A DNA stretch of 64,000 bases from Zea mays (GCF_902167145.1 NC_050098.1:116164207-116228206), one strand, 5' to 3'; positions 11,836 to 23,030 are shown, numbered from the stretch's first letter. Program-made: numbers and translations. Notes: generated from the letters alone by a model not told the origin.

Positions 11836-12930
11836 AACATTGCACACATAGCTCAAGTATATACCTTTGGTCATATCTCTTTCATTTGGTGCAAATACAT
11901 ATTTCTTATTCTTCTTGTGCCAAGGTTAAGACTAATGTTATTTCAAGTATATCTCTATGATTAGTCTTAGATTGAAAGGGAAATGGAGTATTCGGCAAAG
12001 ACAAATGCTTCCACTCCAACTCTGACGGTATCACTTACCCTTTGTCGTTACTCATGTCACTCTCAATGGTATGACCCTTCACTCAAATTTATATTACCAT
12101 TTGGGAGAAGGTATTAGGTCCCAAAGGGGGAGAAAAATGAAAAAGGGCTCTCGAATAATAATCTCTATATCTAAATCCTAGACATCCTTGCCTATCATGA
12201 TTTCGATATAACATCTGTCTCCAACTATCTAGACTATACAAAATATTTCGTGAAGTTTAGACTTTATCGACCTTCCAAAATGTCGAGTACGGTGCTATTC
12301 AAATTTATCGGGTATGTGAATATGATTTCAGAAAAAGTTCAATGTTATAAATTCGACCATGATCCATATCCAAGAAAAACAAGGCGTAGAGTTATAAATT
12401 GTGCTGCTCTCTAGCCAAATGTTCAGATAGCGGCGAAATTCGTTTAGGTTCAACTAAATCAAACGTCGACCAAAATATCGAATCCGATATCGTCTGGTTT
12501 AACCCGTCTGCATCTCGCTCCCATGACGATGCTGACATCATCTCCAGAGGGTTTCCCATTGCGATGCCGTGTTCGGCTCGCGTAGTTCAACATTTATTTA
12601 TTTCATAAAGTGTCAAGTCTAATGCCAGTTTAAAATTAATCAAATAAGGCTGATTGAAAACATCATCTAAATATTTCGCTCTTATTTGAGTGGTTTCTAC
12701 GTATTATGTAGACACTAATAAGAGCATGTTGTTTAAATAAAATGAACCTGAATTAAATGAAACCAGAACAACGGTTAGCGAAAATCAGTTTAATTCAGTA
12801 TGTTGCTTCTCACCTCGATCTAAATCTTCAAAAGTGAATTAACGGTACGAATTAATCCGACTTCATAGTATTCGCCAAATTAAATCCTGTTCAATTGTTG
12901 TTGTCGATCTTATTTGTTCGACCCTTCTAT
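11836..12930 (+). other. Sirevirus 3' noncoding region; left border of next insertion unresolved
   Basis: There is no convincing reading frame. At 11970-11985 the sequence GATTGAAAGGGAAAT repeats what stands at the true LTR border (17840-17854), and a second purine run AAAGGGGGAG lies near 12125. The text up to about 12200 reads as Sirevirus. From there to 12930 I cannot tell Sirevirus noncoding DNA from the start of the inserted LTR. Confidence 0.5.
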
Positions 12931-12936
12931 ATATCT

Positions 12937-15900
12937 TATAGACCCTCATTTTATACCCCGAAATATCTACAATTTTCTTTATAAAAAAGAGGAAAGTTAA
13001 AGAAAAATCTGGCCGCATCGCTTAGCCTGAAAAAAAATCCCAGCCGATCCTCATATCTCCACCGCCCTCACCGATTTTTTTTTCGTGACCGATTTTTATC
13101 TGCCGCTGCGTCAGCTTCCTGGCCATTTTTTTCTCTCTGTCCCTCATCTTCTTCCCCGCACGGCTCTTCCTCGCCTCCTCTACAGGTCTCGCACCCAGCC
13201 CCAGCGCCGGCTCCAGCTTGGTCCCTCCCATGGCGCCCTCCCCTGCAAGATCCATCTCCCACGCGCGCCCGCCGAGGTCTTTCCCATGGCCGCCGCGCCT
13301 TGCCGAGCTCCTCCCCCGCGGCATCTCTCCCTCGCGACGCTCCCTCCATCTCGCTCGTCCTCCACCTTGCCGTGGTCGCGCCCTCACCCTCTCGGCTCCC
13401 TGCTCCTCTCCATTTTCCTCAACCGCCGTGCGCTCGCCCCTGCGCAGGTGAGTCACCCCGGTCCGGCTAGGACACCGAACGTCGTGCGCAAGTCGAGTTC
13501 CTCCTCGAGCTCGGCGGCAGGTCATGGTGACGCCCTGCTCCTCCCGACCTCCTCGCCGTCTCGGCCCTCCACCGTGTCATAATCCCCTGTCTGGCGCTGG
13601 CGGACGGCGCGCTGCTCCCGTGGTTCCGCGACGGCCGGCGCGGGCCTGGTCGTGGTGGTCAGCACGGCAGCCGTCCGGCCATGTGGAGACGAGCGAGGGG
13701 GAGCAGAGCGTCCTTCCCTCGATTTCCTCCTAGAGCTCACTTCGTCGGCCGCCCCGAGCTCGCCCTTGTGCTCGGACCTTGCCTCGCCTCTGACCTCCCT
13801 CATCCGTGCAGCGTCGTCTCTGCTCATCCATGCTGCGCGACCCATCTGCGTGTGATGCTCCCTACTCGCATCCGTACAGAACCGCGCCAGCTCCTGTACT
13901 GAGCTCTGCAGCCACGCTTCCTCCAACAGCAGCTGCGTCACCAGACCCTCAACGTCGTGATGTGCGATGGGACTGTCCGTAGCTCGCCTGCGTGCCCAGC
14001 CGTCTTGAACCACGCCGTCGATTCTCGGCACCAGAGCTCACCTTCCCTTGCGCACATGTCTCCAGACCCTGCCTCATCACGCATGTGCGTCATCGATTTC
14101 GTCGTCGTTCTGTGCGTCATCAAGAAATCCGGTGAAAACGAAGCTAGCAGCGTGAAATTTATCAAGTACTCGACAAAAAGCCTGTACTAGAAATCATCGT
14201 GGTTCTTGCGGAGTTCGTGTCGGATTTTACTAATGAAAAATATCAGAGTGTCTGGGATTAGAAGAAGGTGACGTTCTGATGCGTCACTCGCCAAGTGTTC
14301 GATCGAAGACTTTATTCGGAGACTATCGACATTCTTGCAAGCTTTGAGTCGGACTTACTTTGGATGAGAAATCCCTGATGTTCGAGAGAAGCGAGGCCTG
14401 TAAGCACTCTCTTGGGGCTCGACAAAGCACTTGAACGGATGTTCATCGTCGTTCTTACAAATATCGGATCGATTCGGTCATGGTAAGCTAGTTTATTATT
14501 TATGTTATTTGGGTTTATGAGTGGATTAATTAGATATATAGTAATTATGATGATTCTCATATTTTTAGCAAGAGCGGTATAGGATGATTTAAATCGCATC
14601 GTCTAATAATTGTCAGTGAGTATGATAGGCTTAGTGTTTTAAGCAATTGTCGATAAGTTTGTTGATATTAATTGTGTTCAGTATGTTTGAACGATGGAGT
14701 CGATGTCGTGCGCTAGTAGTTAGTATAATCTATGTTTGTGATCAGTATACGTCCTAGTTGGATATTGATTAGTTAGATTAGTAGCCATGAATAAAGATTC
14801 AGTTGTACCCTATTTATTATTCAAGCGAGTGAGGTGTTTTATTTAATTTTAGGAGATATATTGAGGGTTCTAAGGATATGTTTAGTATTTAATCGACTAA
14901 ACCAAGGTCATGTTGCCATTCTTGCGATTTCATGGAATTTAGCCATACTAAACTGAATTATTATTAGTTTTAGTCGGATCGATGAATGGTTGGACCATAT
15001 GTCTGAGCTGCGTTCATAATCTAAAAATAGGCGTTTCTTATGTGATGAATGGTTGGACCAGATGTCTGAGCTGTGTTCATAATCTAAAAATAGGCGTTTC
15101 TTATGTGCATGATAAGTGGTGATATTAAATGCTTACGAAATTAGTTTAGTATTTTCTTGATATTTTATTCGTTTAGTGTGTTATGCGGGTTAATCTGAAA
15201 AAGGAGCTGGTTAGGTTGCTTCTATTCGTATCCTGAATTTAGGTGTCCGAAAGGGCTAAGCCTATGTTTCGTTAGTCTATTGATGATTACCTAGTTTAGG
15301 CGTTTATAGGTCGTGTCTATGGTTGTTGTTTTCTTGAGATTTGAGCTAGCCCCGTTAAACCGGACGAACGTGATTGTTGTGCTATCGAGCCATAGGTAGA
15401 TAGGGTTTACTTATGAAATTTGTGATGCCTTGCGATTAAATATTTAATCCTCCTTGGTATAGCCATAATTAGTTGTGTGCTATTTTTGTTTATATTCATA
15501 CATGTGCATTATGCATTTCATTTAGGTACGATAATTAATCACGTGATGTGGAAGACGACCCAAGTCGACCCCAAGATGTCATAAAGCGCGAGCTACTCCG
15601 CATGGTGATGCTGGGGGACGAGCTTGAGGATGGGCAGACGGCGCAAGTATCAGAATAAAGGTTGATCGCCAATTGGACATCATCTAACAAACACTAACCT
15701 AGTGTTATTCCAGGCAAGCGTCGGTGCATGCAACCCCTTCCTTGTGTTTTTAAATGAGTTTACACACTTTAAGTCTAGCGAAATGTGCATTAGGTTTATA
15801 GGAGTTGCTTGGAAACCCTTTGATGCATTGGCTACCTTAAAATCCATCCCTTTTATAGATACTTCTGGTGAAGTATCGAATATGATTTACAAAATTGCTT

Positions 15901-17218
15901 AGCCCTGCCTAGAGGAAAATCTTGCAGATAGAGTTTGTCCTTTGCACTAATGCCTAGCTCAGGTTTATCCTGAGGAAGGATGGCTCTACCTACAAGAATA
16001 TTTTCACCAGGATCATTGGGAGATCTAATGCAAGGTTCCCTATGATGTTTTAATCATCCTAAGGAACACAAACAATCCTAAGGATGGAAGTACTTAAATC
16101 GAGACTTGGGCTAGGAATAGGTGATGTTCTACCCAGGTTGATTAAGGGTTATAGGGAATGTAGGCTTGATGATCGAGGACCTTTTAACTGGCCACATGCC
16201 TCGTCATGGGTAAGCTTTGCCTCGGTCGGACCAATACCAGAAAGGCCATCACGCAATGGGAGTGGAGAGATGGCGAGAGTAGCGTGTGCCCTCCGTGGCA
16301 AGAGGCTGGACGGTGGAGTATCTGTGCTCTAAGTTGGCGTGAACCCATTCTAGTCTTGAGAAACCCGGTGGCGAGTTGACATATGCAAGGGTTAAGTGCT
16401 ACATATGTCGTGTGGTTGGAGATCCCCAGCTGGGTATTAATCGATTCGGATCGCCGTTACTTCTCGGGTATGAAGACTTGGTCACTGCCCTGCAATCTAA
16501 GTCATGGATGGAATCATAATGAGCAAAAATCATGTTGTGTTGATTAATGTGATGATGAAATTAAACTAGATGCAAACAAGGTCTATTAATACTTAATCTA
16601 GCATTAAAATGTTGAAAGTAAGGACTCATTTTAGTAAGCTTTCTGCAAACTATTAATGTTGATTCTTGCTAAAAAGACTCTCCTTGATTCCTAAATCCAG
16701 CATATCCTTGAGAGTCTTTTTCCTTAGACGGGTAAGACTTGCGAAAGTACACTCCGTACTCAGGGTTTTCGAACCCATGTTGTTGCAGGTACTAGATTTG
16801 TGCTACTGATGATGGTGCTAAGTGCTGGTGGGCTCGACCTTCTTATAGGTTAAAGTAGCTCTTATATACTTCATATTGAGGATTGTCATTGAGCTAGCAT
16901 ATATTTCAAACGTATAAATAATTTATAACATTTCAAAGTATATTTCTTTGAATCACTTTTGTAATCACTCTGATAAATATAATGTAAATTTGTTGTAACT
17001 TGTAATTTTTTTTGTAATAAATAAATTCCACTACAAATGTTGGTGTGTGATTTGTGTTTACTTAACCTTGTGATCTTGGTTGTAAGTGGTTTATCCGCGG
17101 TCCTTGGGACACTCAGACGGATCCTGTTAAGTTATCTAGTGCACATGCATAGTTGTCTGAGGTCTTTGAGACAAGGGCAAGTGCATGTGGGCCCAATAAC
17201 TTGGGAGGTTCTGCCACA
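12937..17218 (+). mobile_element. Chromovirus-type LTR (probably solo) inserted in Sirevirus 3' region
   Basis: The stretch 15700-17218 is a close relative of the last 1.45 kb of the LTRs at 25418-29453 and 33686-37709. It shares GGTGCATGCAACCCCTT, CTTAAATCGA, CATGCCTCGTCATGGGTAAGC, GGCTGGACGGTGG and the ending CTTGGGAGGTTC..CCACA. No gag or pol is seen, hence a solo LTR is likely. The start is uncertain: TATAGACCCTCATTTTATACCCC at 12937 resembles an LTR start with TG changed to TA. AATGC follows the right end (17219-17223), but I found no matching AATGC directly before a plausible left end. A GC-rich block at 13000-14100 and AT-rich DNA at 14200-15500 lie within. Confidence 0.55.
14981..15106. 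repeat. Tandem duplication, 2 x 63 bp
   Basis: Two copies of a 63-bp unit beginning GATGAATGGTTGGACCA and ending TTTCTTATGT stand head to tail, differing at only a few positions. This is a local duplication inside the LTR. Confidence 0.9.
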
Positions 17219-17827
17219 AATGCCAAAGAGGGAGAAAGTATTAAGCCCAAAGCAAAAGGACCGTGCACCACCACCATTTCAAAAATTTCACAAATAAGTG
17301 TTTCAATCAGTATTTGATCAAAATGAAATTTCAATTGGTATGTGAAGTGAATTTCTCAATTGATATCTCATTTGATATTTCAAAACTATTTTTCAAATTG
17401 GCATCTTCAAAACTTCACATTAAGTATGAAAGAATTTAAGTTGGTATAATTTCACTTGGTATCTATTTCAAAACTCACTTGAAAGCTAAGAGGAGAATTT
17501 CATTCAGGGGAGCTTTTATTTAGTTAAAGGAAAAGCATTTGAAATAGGGGGAGGAATTTCAAATCTTAAAAATGCTTCTTGCAATATTATTCCTATACCT
17601 TTGACTATTTGCAAAAGATTTTTGAAAAGATTTGCATAAATAAACACGTGGTGCAAATGTGGTCCAAAATGTTAAATAAGGAAAAACAATCCATTCATTC
17701 TTAGTCATATGTTTAAAATATTTCATTGGTTTAATTCTAAGTATCCTATGCACATCTATCTCAAATTGCAAACTAGTTACATTTCTACATTGCATATTTG
17801 CTTTGGTTAGTGTTGGCATCAATCACC
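17219..17827 (+). other. Sirevirus 3' noncoding region resumes
   Basis: AATGCCAAAGAGGGAGAAAG marks the return to Sirevirus sequence. It is AT-rich with many TTTCAAAA/AATTTCA words and has no coding frame. It leads to the purine tract and LTR. Confidence 0.65.
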
Positions 17828-17842
17828 AAAAAGTGGGGAGAT
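17828..17842 (+). promoter_or_regulatory. Sirevirus polypurine tract
   Basis: AAAAAGTGGGGAGAT lies immediately before the LTR start TGAAAGGG. It would prime plus-strand DNA synthesis. Confidence 0.8.
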
Positions 17843-18041
17843 TGAAAGGGAAATAGGGTTAACCATTTCCTATAAATAGATTTTGGTGGTTGACGACCAA
17901 CACAAACCATATGGACTAACTCGTTTGGCTAGATGTGATTTATCTCAGCTGCATAGGGTTTAACACAAACCAAGAAAGAATTCAGTTAGGGGACACAATT
18001 TATTTGGAGCAAAAATGACTTGAGTGTGCTGATTTTTGGCG

Positions 18042-18410
18042 CACCGGACACTGTCCGGTGCACCAGGCTCGTACAATTCCAAACCAGCCACTCTCGGGAT
18101 TTCTGAGCAGCCTCCGCTATAATTCACCGGACTATCTGGTGAGCCAGCGGAGCAACGACTCTCTGCGCGCCAACGGTCGTCTGCCGCGATGAACAGTGCA
18201 TGTCAGAAGTCAGAGCGTAGAAGTCATAGGGCATCGAACTGTCCGGTGAAGCACCGGATTGTCTGGTGTAGCACCGGACTGTCTTGTGCAGCTAGAAGAC
18301 AAACGCCTCCAACGGTCAACTGCTCCGAACTCTAACGGTTGCGCTGACGTGGCGCGCACCGCACAATGCACAGTGACTGTCAGGTGGCGCACTGGACTGT
18401 CCGATGCGCT
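18042..18410. promoter_or_regulatory. Palindromic CACCGGAC..GTCCGGTG motif cluster in LTR U3
   Basis: The best copy (18042-18060) has two perfect 9-bp arms around one base. Further degenerate copies occur near 18126, 18237-18299 (three half-sites) and 18385-18402. Conserved palindromes in the LTR promoter region are a reported trait of maize Sireviruses; a regulatory role is inferred. Confidence 0.65.
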
Positions 18411-18453
18411 CATCGCCAGCAGCCCTTGCCAACGGCTACAAAGTGGTTGGGGA

Positions 18454-18460
18454 TATAAAT
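18454..18460 (+). promoter_or_regulatory. TATA box of Sirevirus LTR
   Basis: GGGGATATAAATACCCCC: a clear TATAAAT in GC-flanked context, after the palindrome cluster and upstream of the CATTCTGAAC leader-like sequence. Confidence 0.7.
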
Positions 18461-19123
18461 ACCCCCAACCACCTCATTCATTGGCAACCCAAGCATTCTG
18501 AACATCTCACTTATTGCAAGAGCAAAAGACTTCACTCCTAGACACATTCAATAGATTAAATCCTCTCCAAGCCTACAAATCAACTCAATTCCATTAGGGA
18601 CTTGAGAGAGGGTGTTTTGTTTTCTTTTGTTGCTCTTGTCGCTTGGAGTAGCCTTTCTATTTTCCCATCCTTATTCTCAAGTGTTTTGTAAGCCAAGAAA
18701 GAGACACCAAGTGTGGTGGTCCTTACGGGGTCTTAGTGACCCGTGTGATTAAGGGAAGGCTCACTCGGTCTAAGTGACCGTTTGAGAGAGAGAGAAAGGG
18801 TTGAAATAGACCCGGCCTTTGTAGCCTCCTCAACGGGGACTAGGTTCTTTGGAACCGAACCTCGGTAAAACAAATCACCGTGTCTACTCGCTTTGATTCT
18901 CGCTTGATTTATTTGCCATCTTTCCTCTCTCTAACATTTCCTTGCTAGTATAAATTTGAGATTGCTCCCACACGTCATCCGCACTCTTTGAGCAACTCCT
19001 AGCAAGAGAAATAATCTTTCAGACTTGAATTTAATTCTAACGCTAACTCTAGCCTTTAGTGTGTGTTTAAAGTTATAAATTTTAGGTTTCGCCTATTCAC
19101 CCCCCCCCTCTAGGCAACTTTCA

Positions 19124-19193
19124 TGAGGCCATCTGGGAAAGAGAAGATGAACTCAGAGCAAAATTCCCCCAGCTATTTTCAGAAGTTCCTTAA
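19124..19193 (+). pseudogene. Chromodomain end of an older Ty3/gypsy pol
   Basis: Immediately after the Sirevirus LTR the codons read EAIWEREDELRAKFPQLFSE, then a stop at 19191-19193. This is the last helix of an integrase-linked chromodomain (compare [10 protein letters not shown] and EATWETQDFL in the two complete elements to the right). The rest of this pol lies left of the window. The Sirevirus split the chromodomain codons. Confidence 0.8.
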
Positions 19194-19226
19194 TCTCGAG
19201 GCCGAGATTCTTTTTAGGGGTAGGTT

Positions 19227-21184
19227 TGTAACACCTCAAAACCATCAACTAAAAATAATGCATTTAAATTATTAGTAGTGAGTATAGTAAAGAATTTTTC
19301 TATCAAGTGTTTGATATTACTTACTTTTAGAATAATTTTTGTTTGCTCATGTTTGATTGATGTTTGTTTTTATAAAATTTCTTTTATATTGAAAACCCAA
19401 TTAATTAATATGAGAATTTTGGTTCAAAAAAATAAATTCTTCAATGATAAATATTGTTGGTTTAATTAATTTTAGAGATATTTAAAAATATACTTATTTA
19501 TATTTTTGTTTTCGGAAATAAGGATAAAAGAAAAAAGAGAGAAAAATTGAAACCCTAACCTATCTTGCCAAAGTCGGCCCATTAGGCCCAACCGGCCGCC
19601 ATCGCCCTCTCCCTCTCCCCCGGCGCCCCTTCCTCTCCCCTCAGCATCTATAAAACCGGTCGAGCCAGACCTCTCTCCCCTCCCCTGTCGAGCCCCGCCC
19701 GGAGCGTCCGCCGTGTTGTGCCCTTGCTTCCCTGCCGCGCCCGTGCCTCACCGGACCGTCCACCACCATCCGTTCGTCACAAGGTTGAAGATAACCTGAA
19801 AATAATTTTGTTTATTTTCAAAAACACATTTTGAATTAGTTTATGAATTTTGTAAAATATTGTTGTAATATTGGAATGTTGTGATTTGAAGTTCATGTGT
19901 ATGTAAATTATTGGGTATATATGTGTGAATTGTTATTAGTCATGTTATTTGCTTACAATGACTTTAGAATATTGGATTAGAGAGAAGTATGACAAGATTT
20001 GGTCGACATGTGCTAGTAGTAAAAATACTAGATAAGTGATTTCGTATTTAATTTTGTTTACGATGAATTTTAGAGTTTATCTAGAAGTTATAATCAAAGG
20101 TTCGTTTAGGCTCACTCAATAAATAATGGAAACTTATCAAACACAGAATTAGTAAGTGGTGTATAATTCATCATAATGCAAGAATTATAGGTTAATCAGT
20201 GGTCTAATGTATTATTAGATGTTTTGATCTCTGATTATTATAATGATGTTTTCTTTTAGAAAGAAAGGATAAAACTAAAAGGATATCATTATTCATAATA
20301 GAAATAATTAATTGTTATTTATTTATGTAGATTTGGTGAAGTCATTACATCCAAGCTATGTTAGATAAAATACTTTCGTAGTCGCATGTCCATATGAGTT
20401 TCACCAATGACAATCCAAAGTAGAGATTTTAGTGGATTAATAAAATAAATATGAATTAGTTTCTATACTAGGCACTATTTATAAGTATAGATTGTGTGGA
20501 ATATGCTTGTCCATGTAATGGTGAATGTTATTCATGTAATGGTGCATGTTTATTTATTTGGTGAATGTTTTCTTTTGTATGTACGATATACGAATCTATA
20601 TTAGAAACTGATTTTGTGGTAGAAGACCCGAATACGTTCGAAGATGACCTGCAGGACACGTTTGAGCAAGCCAAGTGGATTCTCCCTCTGCATTTCTATT
20701 TGTACCCAAGAAATGCATATAATAGTGTTTACTTTTCGAATATTTGCATAATTTGATGGGATTTGACTGAATATGATTTCCTAGAATTACCAACCCTATT
20801 CCTTGATTACCCTGGGATAAATACTATGCTTAGAAATTTGTGTTACTGCTCAACTTGATGGTTATGATGTCACTCTTTAATGATACTATTGTTCCGGAAA
20901 TGAAATTTGTATTATGATGTTAACCCAATGGTTAAACAAGATCATTTCGTATTAAATGGAACATGGAGTGACCACCCAGGATAACAGTGCAACCACGAGT
21001 GCTATAACGGCTATGGCTTTGGTAATTAGCTCTATAGACTTAGTGCTTAGCAACCCTACCTGAAAGATGGGCAAGAGGGGGCGACAGTGATTTGGTGGCA
21101 GCTCATGTTAACCTGGGGGTGGTAGTATTGGCTAAGTTACCTCGCCCAGAGGGCCATCAATACTGATGTGAAAATCTTAGCAGG
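19227..21184 (+). repeat. 3' LTR of older chromovirus, right end missing
   Basis: A purine-rich stretch (TTTTTAGGGGTAGG, 19211-19224) and TGTAACACCTC mark the LTR start 33 bp after the pol stop. TATA-like TATAAAA lies at 19649-19655, followed by a CG-rich leader. The part 20940-21180 (CAGTGCAACCACGAG, GGCGACAGTG) resembles the distal third of the solo LTR at 48095-51357. The LTR is cut at 21184 by the next element. I do not find its continuation to the right. Confidence 0.7.
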
Positions 21185-21802
21185 TGTATCGGTGTTTAGT
21201 GTCCGACCGCACACCCGGGGGTACCCTCGTGGTGCTTTTGTGTAGGACGATGTCGTTGATTGTAACTCGATGGTTCGTGCCGGGGGCACGAGAAAGAGAG
21301 AGTCGAGCGAGTTTCAGCAGGTTCGGGCCACTTGAGGAGCGTAATACCCTACTTCCTGGGGTGACTTTGTATGAGGGAGGTGTTTACAAGTGGTGTCTAC
21401 CGAATGGTGAGGTGCTAATGAGATGAAAGTGATGGGGATCCCCCTAGGCCTTATATAGACGACCGTAGGGCGCTTCCCGCGTACACGCTGATCACACTCT
21501 GCCACCATATCTCCTAGCTAATAGCGAACAGACTTCGCTATCCTGAGGAAAACCCGACGCCTCCGCTCCGAGCTATCTCCGGCGCTCGAGGATGTCGGGC
21601 GTGGGAAAACCGCACAACTTCAACGGGATCACGCCCAAACCACAAGTAATCCAGGTGTGGGCCCATCGCCTTCCTGGGTCGACCCATTTCCACCGTTCTC
21701 ATTGCCCGGCCCATGATGTAGTGTCCCTACGGGGCAACTGGCTTGTGGCCCCAAACAGAGTTTTCGCCCCCGAGTGGACCCAGGGGATATCTGTCCCCCA
21801 CA
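21185..21802 (-). repeat. Tat-type LTR, 618 bp, minus orientation
   Basis: The TG..CA borders are on the minus strand. TATATAAGG (complement at 21451-21458) lies in mid-LTR, followed on the minus strand by a leader with CACTTTCATCTCATTAG. The inner neighbour (21803-21820) gives AAAGATTTGGGGCT on the minus strand, a plausible polypurine tract. Confidence 0.65.
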
Positions 21803-21804
21803 AG

Positions 21805-22500
21805 CCCCAAATCTTTGAGTTGATTTTGAAATAATCGATTCAAAGGTTCCTGGTCCTTGCTTATGGGGGTCATCGTTATGACTTGAAATGTGTACAATTC
21901 CATTGGGTGCACCGAAGGTTCACCCATTGGGTGTAGCCCCCGAGCTTTGAGTTGACTTTAAAATAATCGATTCAAAGGTCTTCATGTTATGTTTTAGAAA
22001 TCAGCACTTGGCTTCAAAGTATTGTGAATCCGTTGGGTGCACCGAAGATGCACCCAATGGGTGTAGCCCCCAAGCTTTGAGTTGATTTTGAAATAATCAA
22101 CTCAAAGGTCTTCATGTTATGCTTTATAAATTAGCACTTGGCTTCAAAGTATTGTGAATCCATTGAGCACCCAATGGGTGTAGCCCCGAGCTTTGAATTG
22201 ATTTTGAAATAATCAACTCAAAGGTCTTCATATTATGCTTTAGAAATCAGCACTTGGCTTCAAAGTATTGTGAATCCGTTGGGTGCACCGAAGGTGCACC
22301 CAATGGGTGTAGCCCCCGAGCTTTGAGTTGATTTTGAAATAATCAACTCAAAGGTCTTCATGTTATGCTTTAGAAATCAGCACTTGGCTTCAAAATATTG
22401 TGAATCTATTGGGTGCACCAAAGGTGCACCCAATGGGTGTAGCCCCTGAGCTTTGAGTTGATTTTAAAATAATCAACTCAAAGGTCTTCATCTTATGCTT
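21805..22500. repeat. Tandem array, 130-bp period, about 5 copies
   Basis: Units start at about 21901, 22031, 22161 (116 bp, 14-bp deletion), 22277 and 22407 (partial), with a diverged half-unit at 21805-21900. Each unit has a hairpin TTGGGTGCACC/GGTGCACCCAA with a 3-base loop (best at 22279-22303 and 22408-22434). A second hairpin TGAGTTGATT/AATCAACTCA with a 7-base loop follows, then a shared block AGCACTTGGCTTCAAAGTAT. Confidence 0.92.
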
Positions 22501-23030
22501 TTTTCAACATGATTTTTCGGGGTAACCCGATGATGACATCTATCCGCATCTTGTTTGGTCTGGAATCAATTTGATCGGTGACAAGTTGGAAATCCAGCCA
22601 GTCAAAACAGGGAGCCCTTGGCTGGACACCACTCGGCCATGTACTTTAATGCCTCTACTGATTGGACTTGTGCTTTGGGGACCGCATTTGGACTTCCTCC
22701 CATTTCAGCCGATCTTCCCCTTTGTCGCGGTATATTCATTGTGTATATGTTACAGGTATCACTACTTCAGAAAATATTGAAGAATCCGGGCAGTACACCC
22801 AAAGGGTGTCTGCCCAGTAAAAGGTGTCTTTCGCGTTGCCTGAAGTAGTAACTTGACATGACGGAGAGGTGTAATACTTTGCCTGAGCGGTTGACTTGAT
22901 TCCATCTGGTGCCGTGTTACACGAACAACGCCAGACGCTTTACTCATTTCCAAGCGGTTTGAATTGCTTATTGAATTCTTGTGACTGTTCGGTGAGCGGG
23001 GTAGGAAGTGGACGGTCGCCTCCCGGCCTC
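22501..23030 (+). other. Upstream region of the antisense ORF, no gene seen
   Basis: Mixed-composition DNA between tandem array and TATA box. It contains one short inverted pair CTACTTCAG / CTGAAGTAG (22761-22852) around a CACCCAAAGGGTGTC hairpin near 22798. Probably the promoter of the plus-strand ORF. Confidence 0.4.

Larger units (their letters stand above)
1..19123 (+). mobile_element. Sirevirus (Ty1/copia, Ji/Opie-like) retrotransposon, 5' end outside window
   Basis: The order is gag with a CX2CX4HX4C knuckle, protease, integrase, copia reverse transcriptase with YVDDIIFGS, RNase H, a long 3' noncoding stretch, a purine tract and an LTR starting TGAAAGGG and ending AACTTTCA. This is the copia gene order, and the wording of gag and LTR matches the maize Ji/Opie group as I know it. 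The 5' LTR lies beyond the left edge. Two later insertions split the element: a CACTA transposon at 2128-8412 and an LTR ending at 17218. The right-hand target-site repeat would be TGAGG (19124-19128); its partner is not in the window. Many frameshifts and stops make it non-autonomous. Confidence 0.9.
17843..19123 (+). repeat. Sirevirus 3' LTR, 1,281 bp
   Basis: Begins TGAAAGGGAAATAGGG and ends CTAGGCAACTTTCA, preceded by a purine tract. U3 is rich in CACCGGAC/GTCCGGTG palindromes. A TATA box TATAAAT lies at 18454-18460. A C-rich run stands near the end at 19100-19108. TGAGG after the end is the candidate target repeat. Confidence 0.9.

Noticed and set aside
13022..14165. Open frames of up to 169 codons on both strands
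   Set aside because: GC-rich part of an LTR, analogous to the GC-rich leaders in the other LTRs here. Overlapping frames on both strands, none with a recognisable domain.
16084..16332. 82-codon frame in the LTR at 12.9-17.2 kb
   Set aside because: It coincides with the shared distal LTR module, and the homologous positions in the inner LTRs have stops.
12128..17223. AATGC as target repeat of the LTR ending 17218
   Set aside because: AATGC follows the right end, but the nearest left copies (12004, 12618) are not next to a plausible TG start, so I did not claim a TSD.
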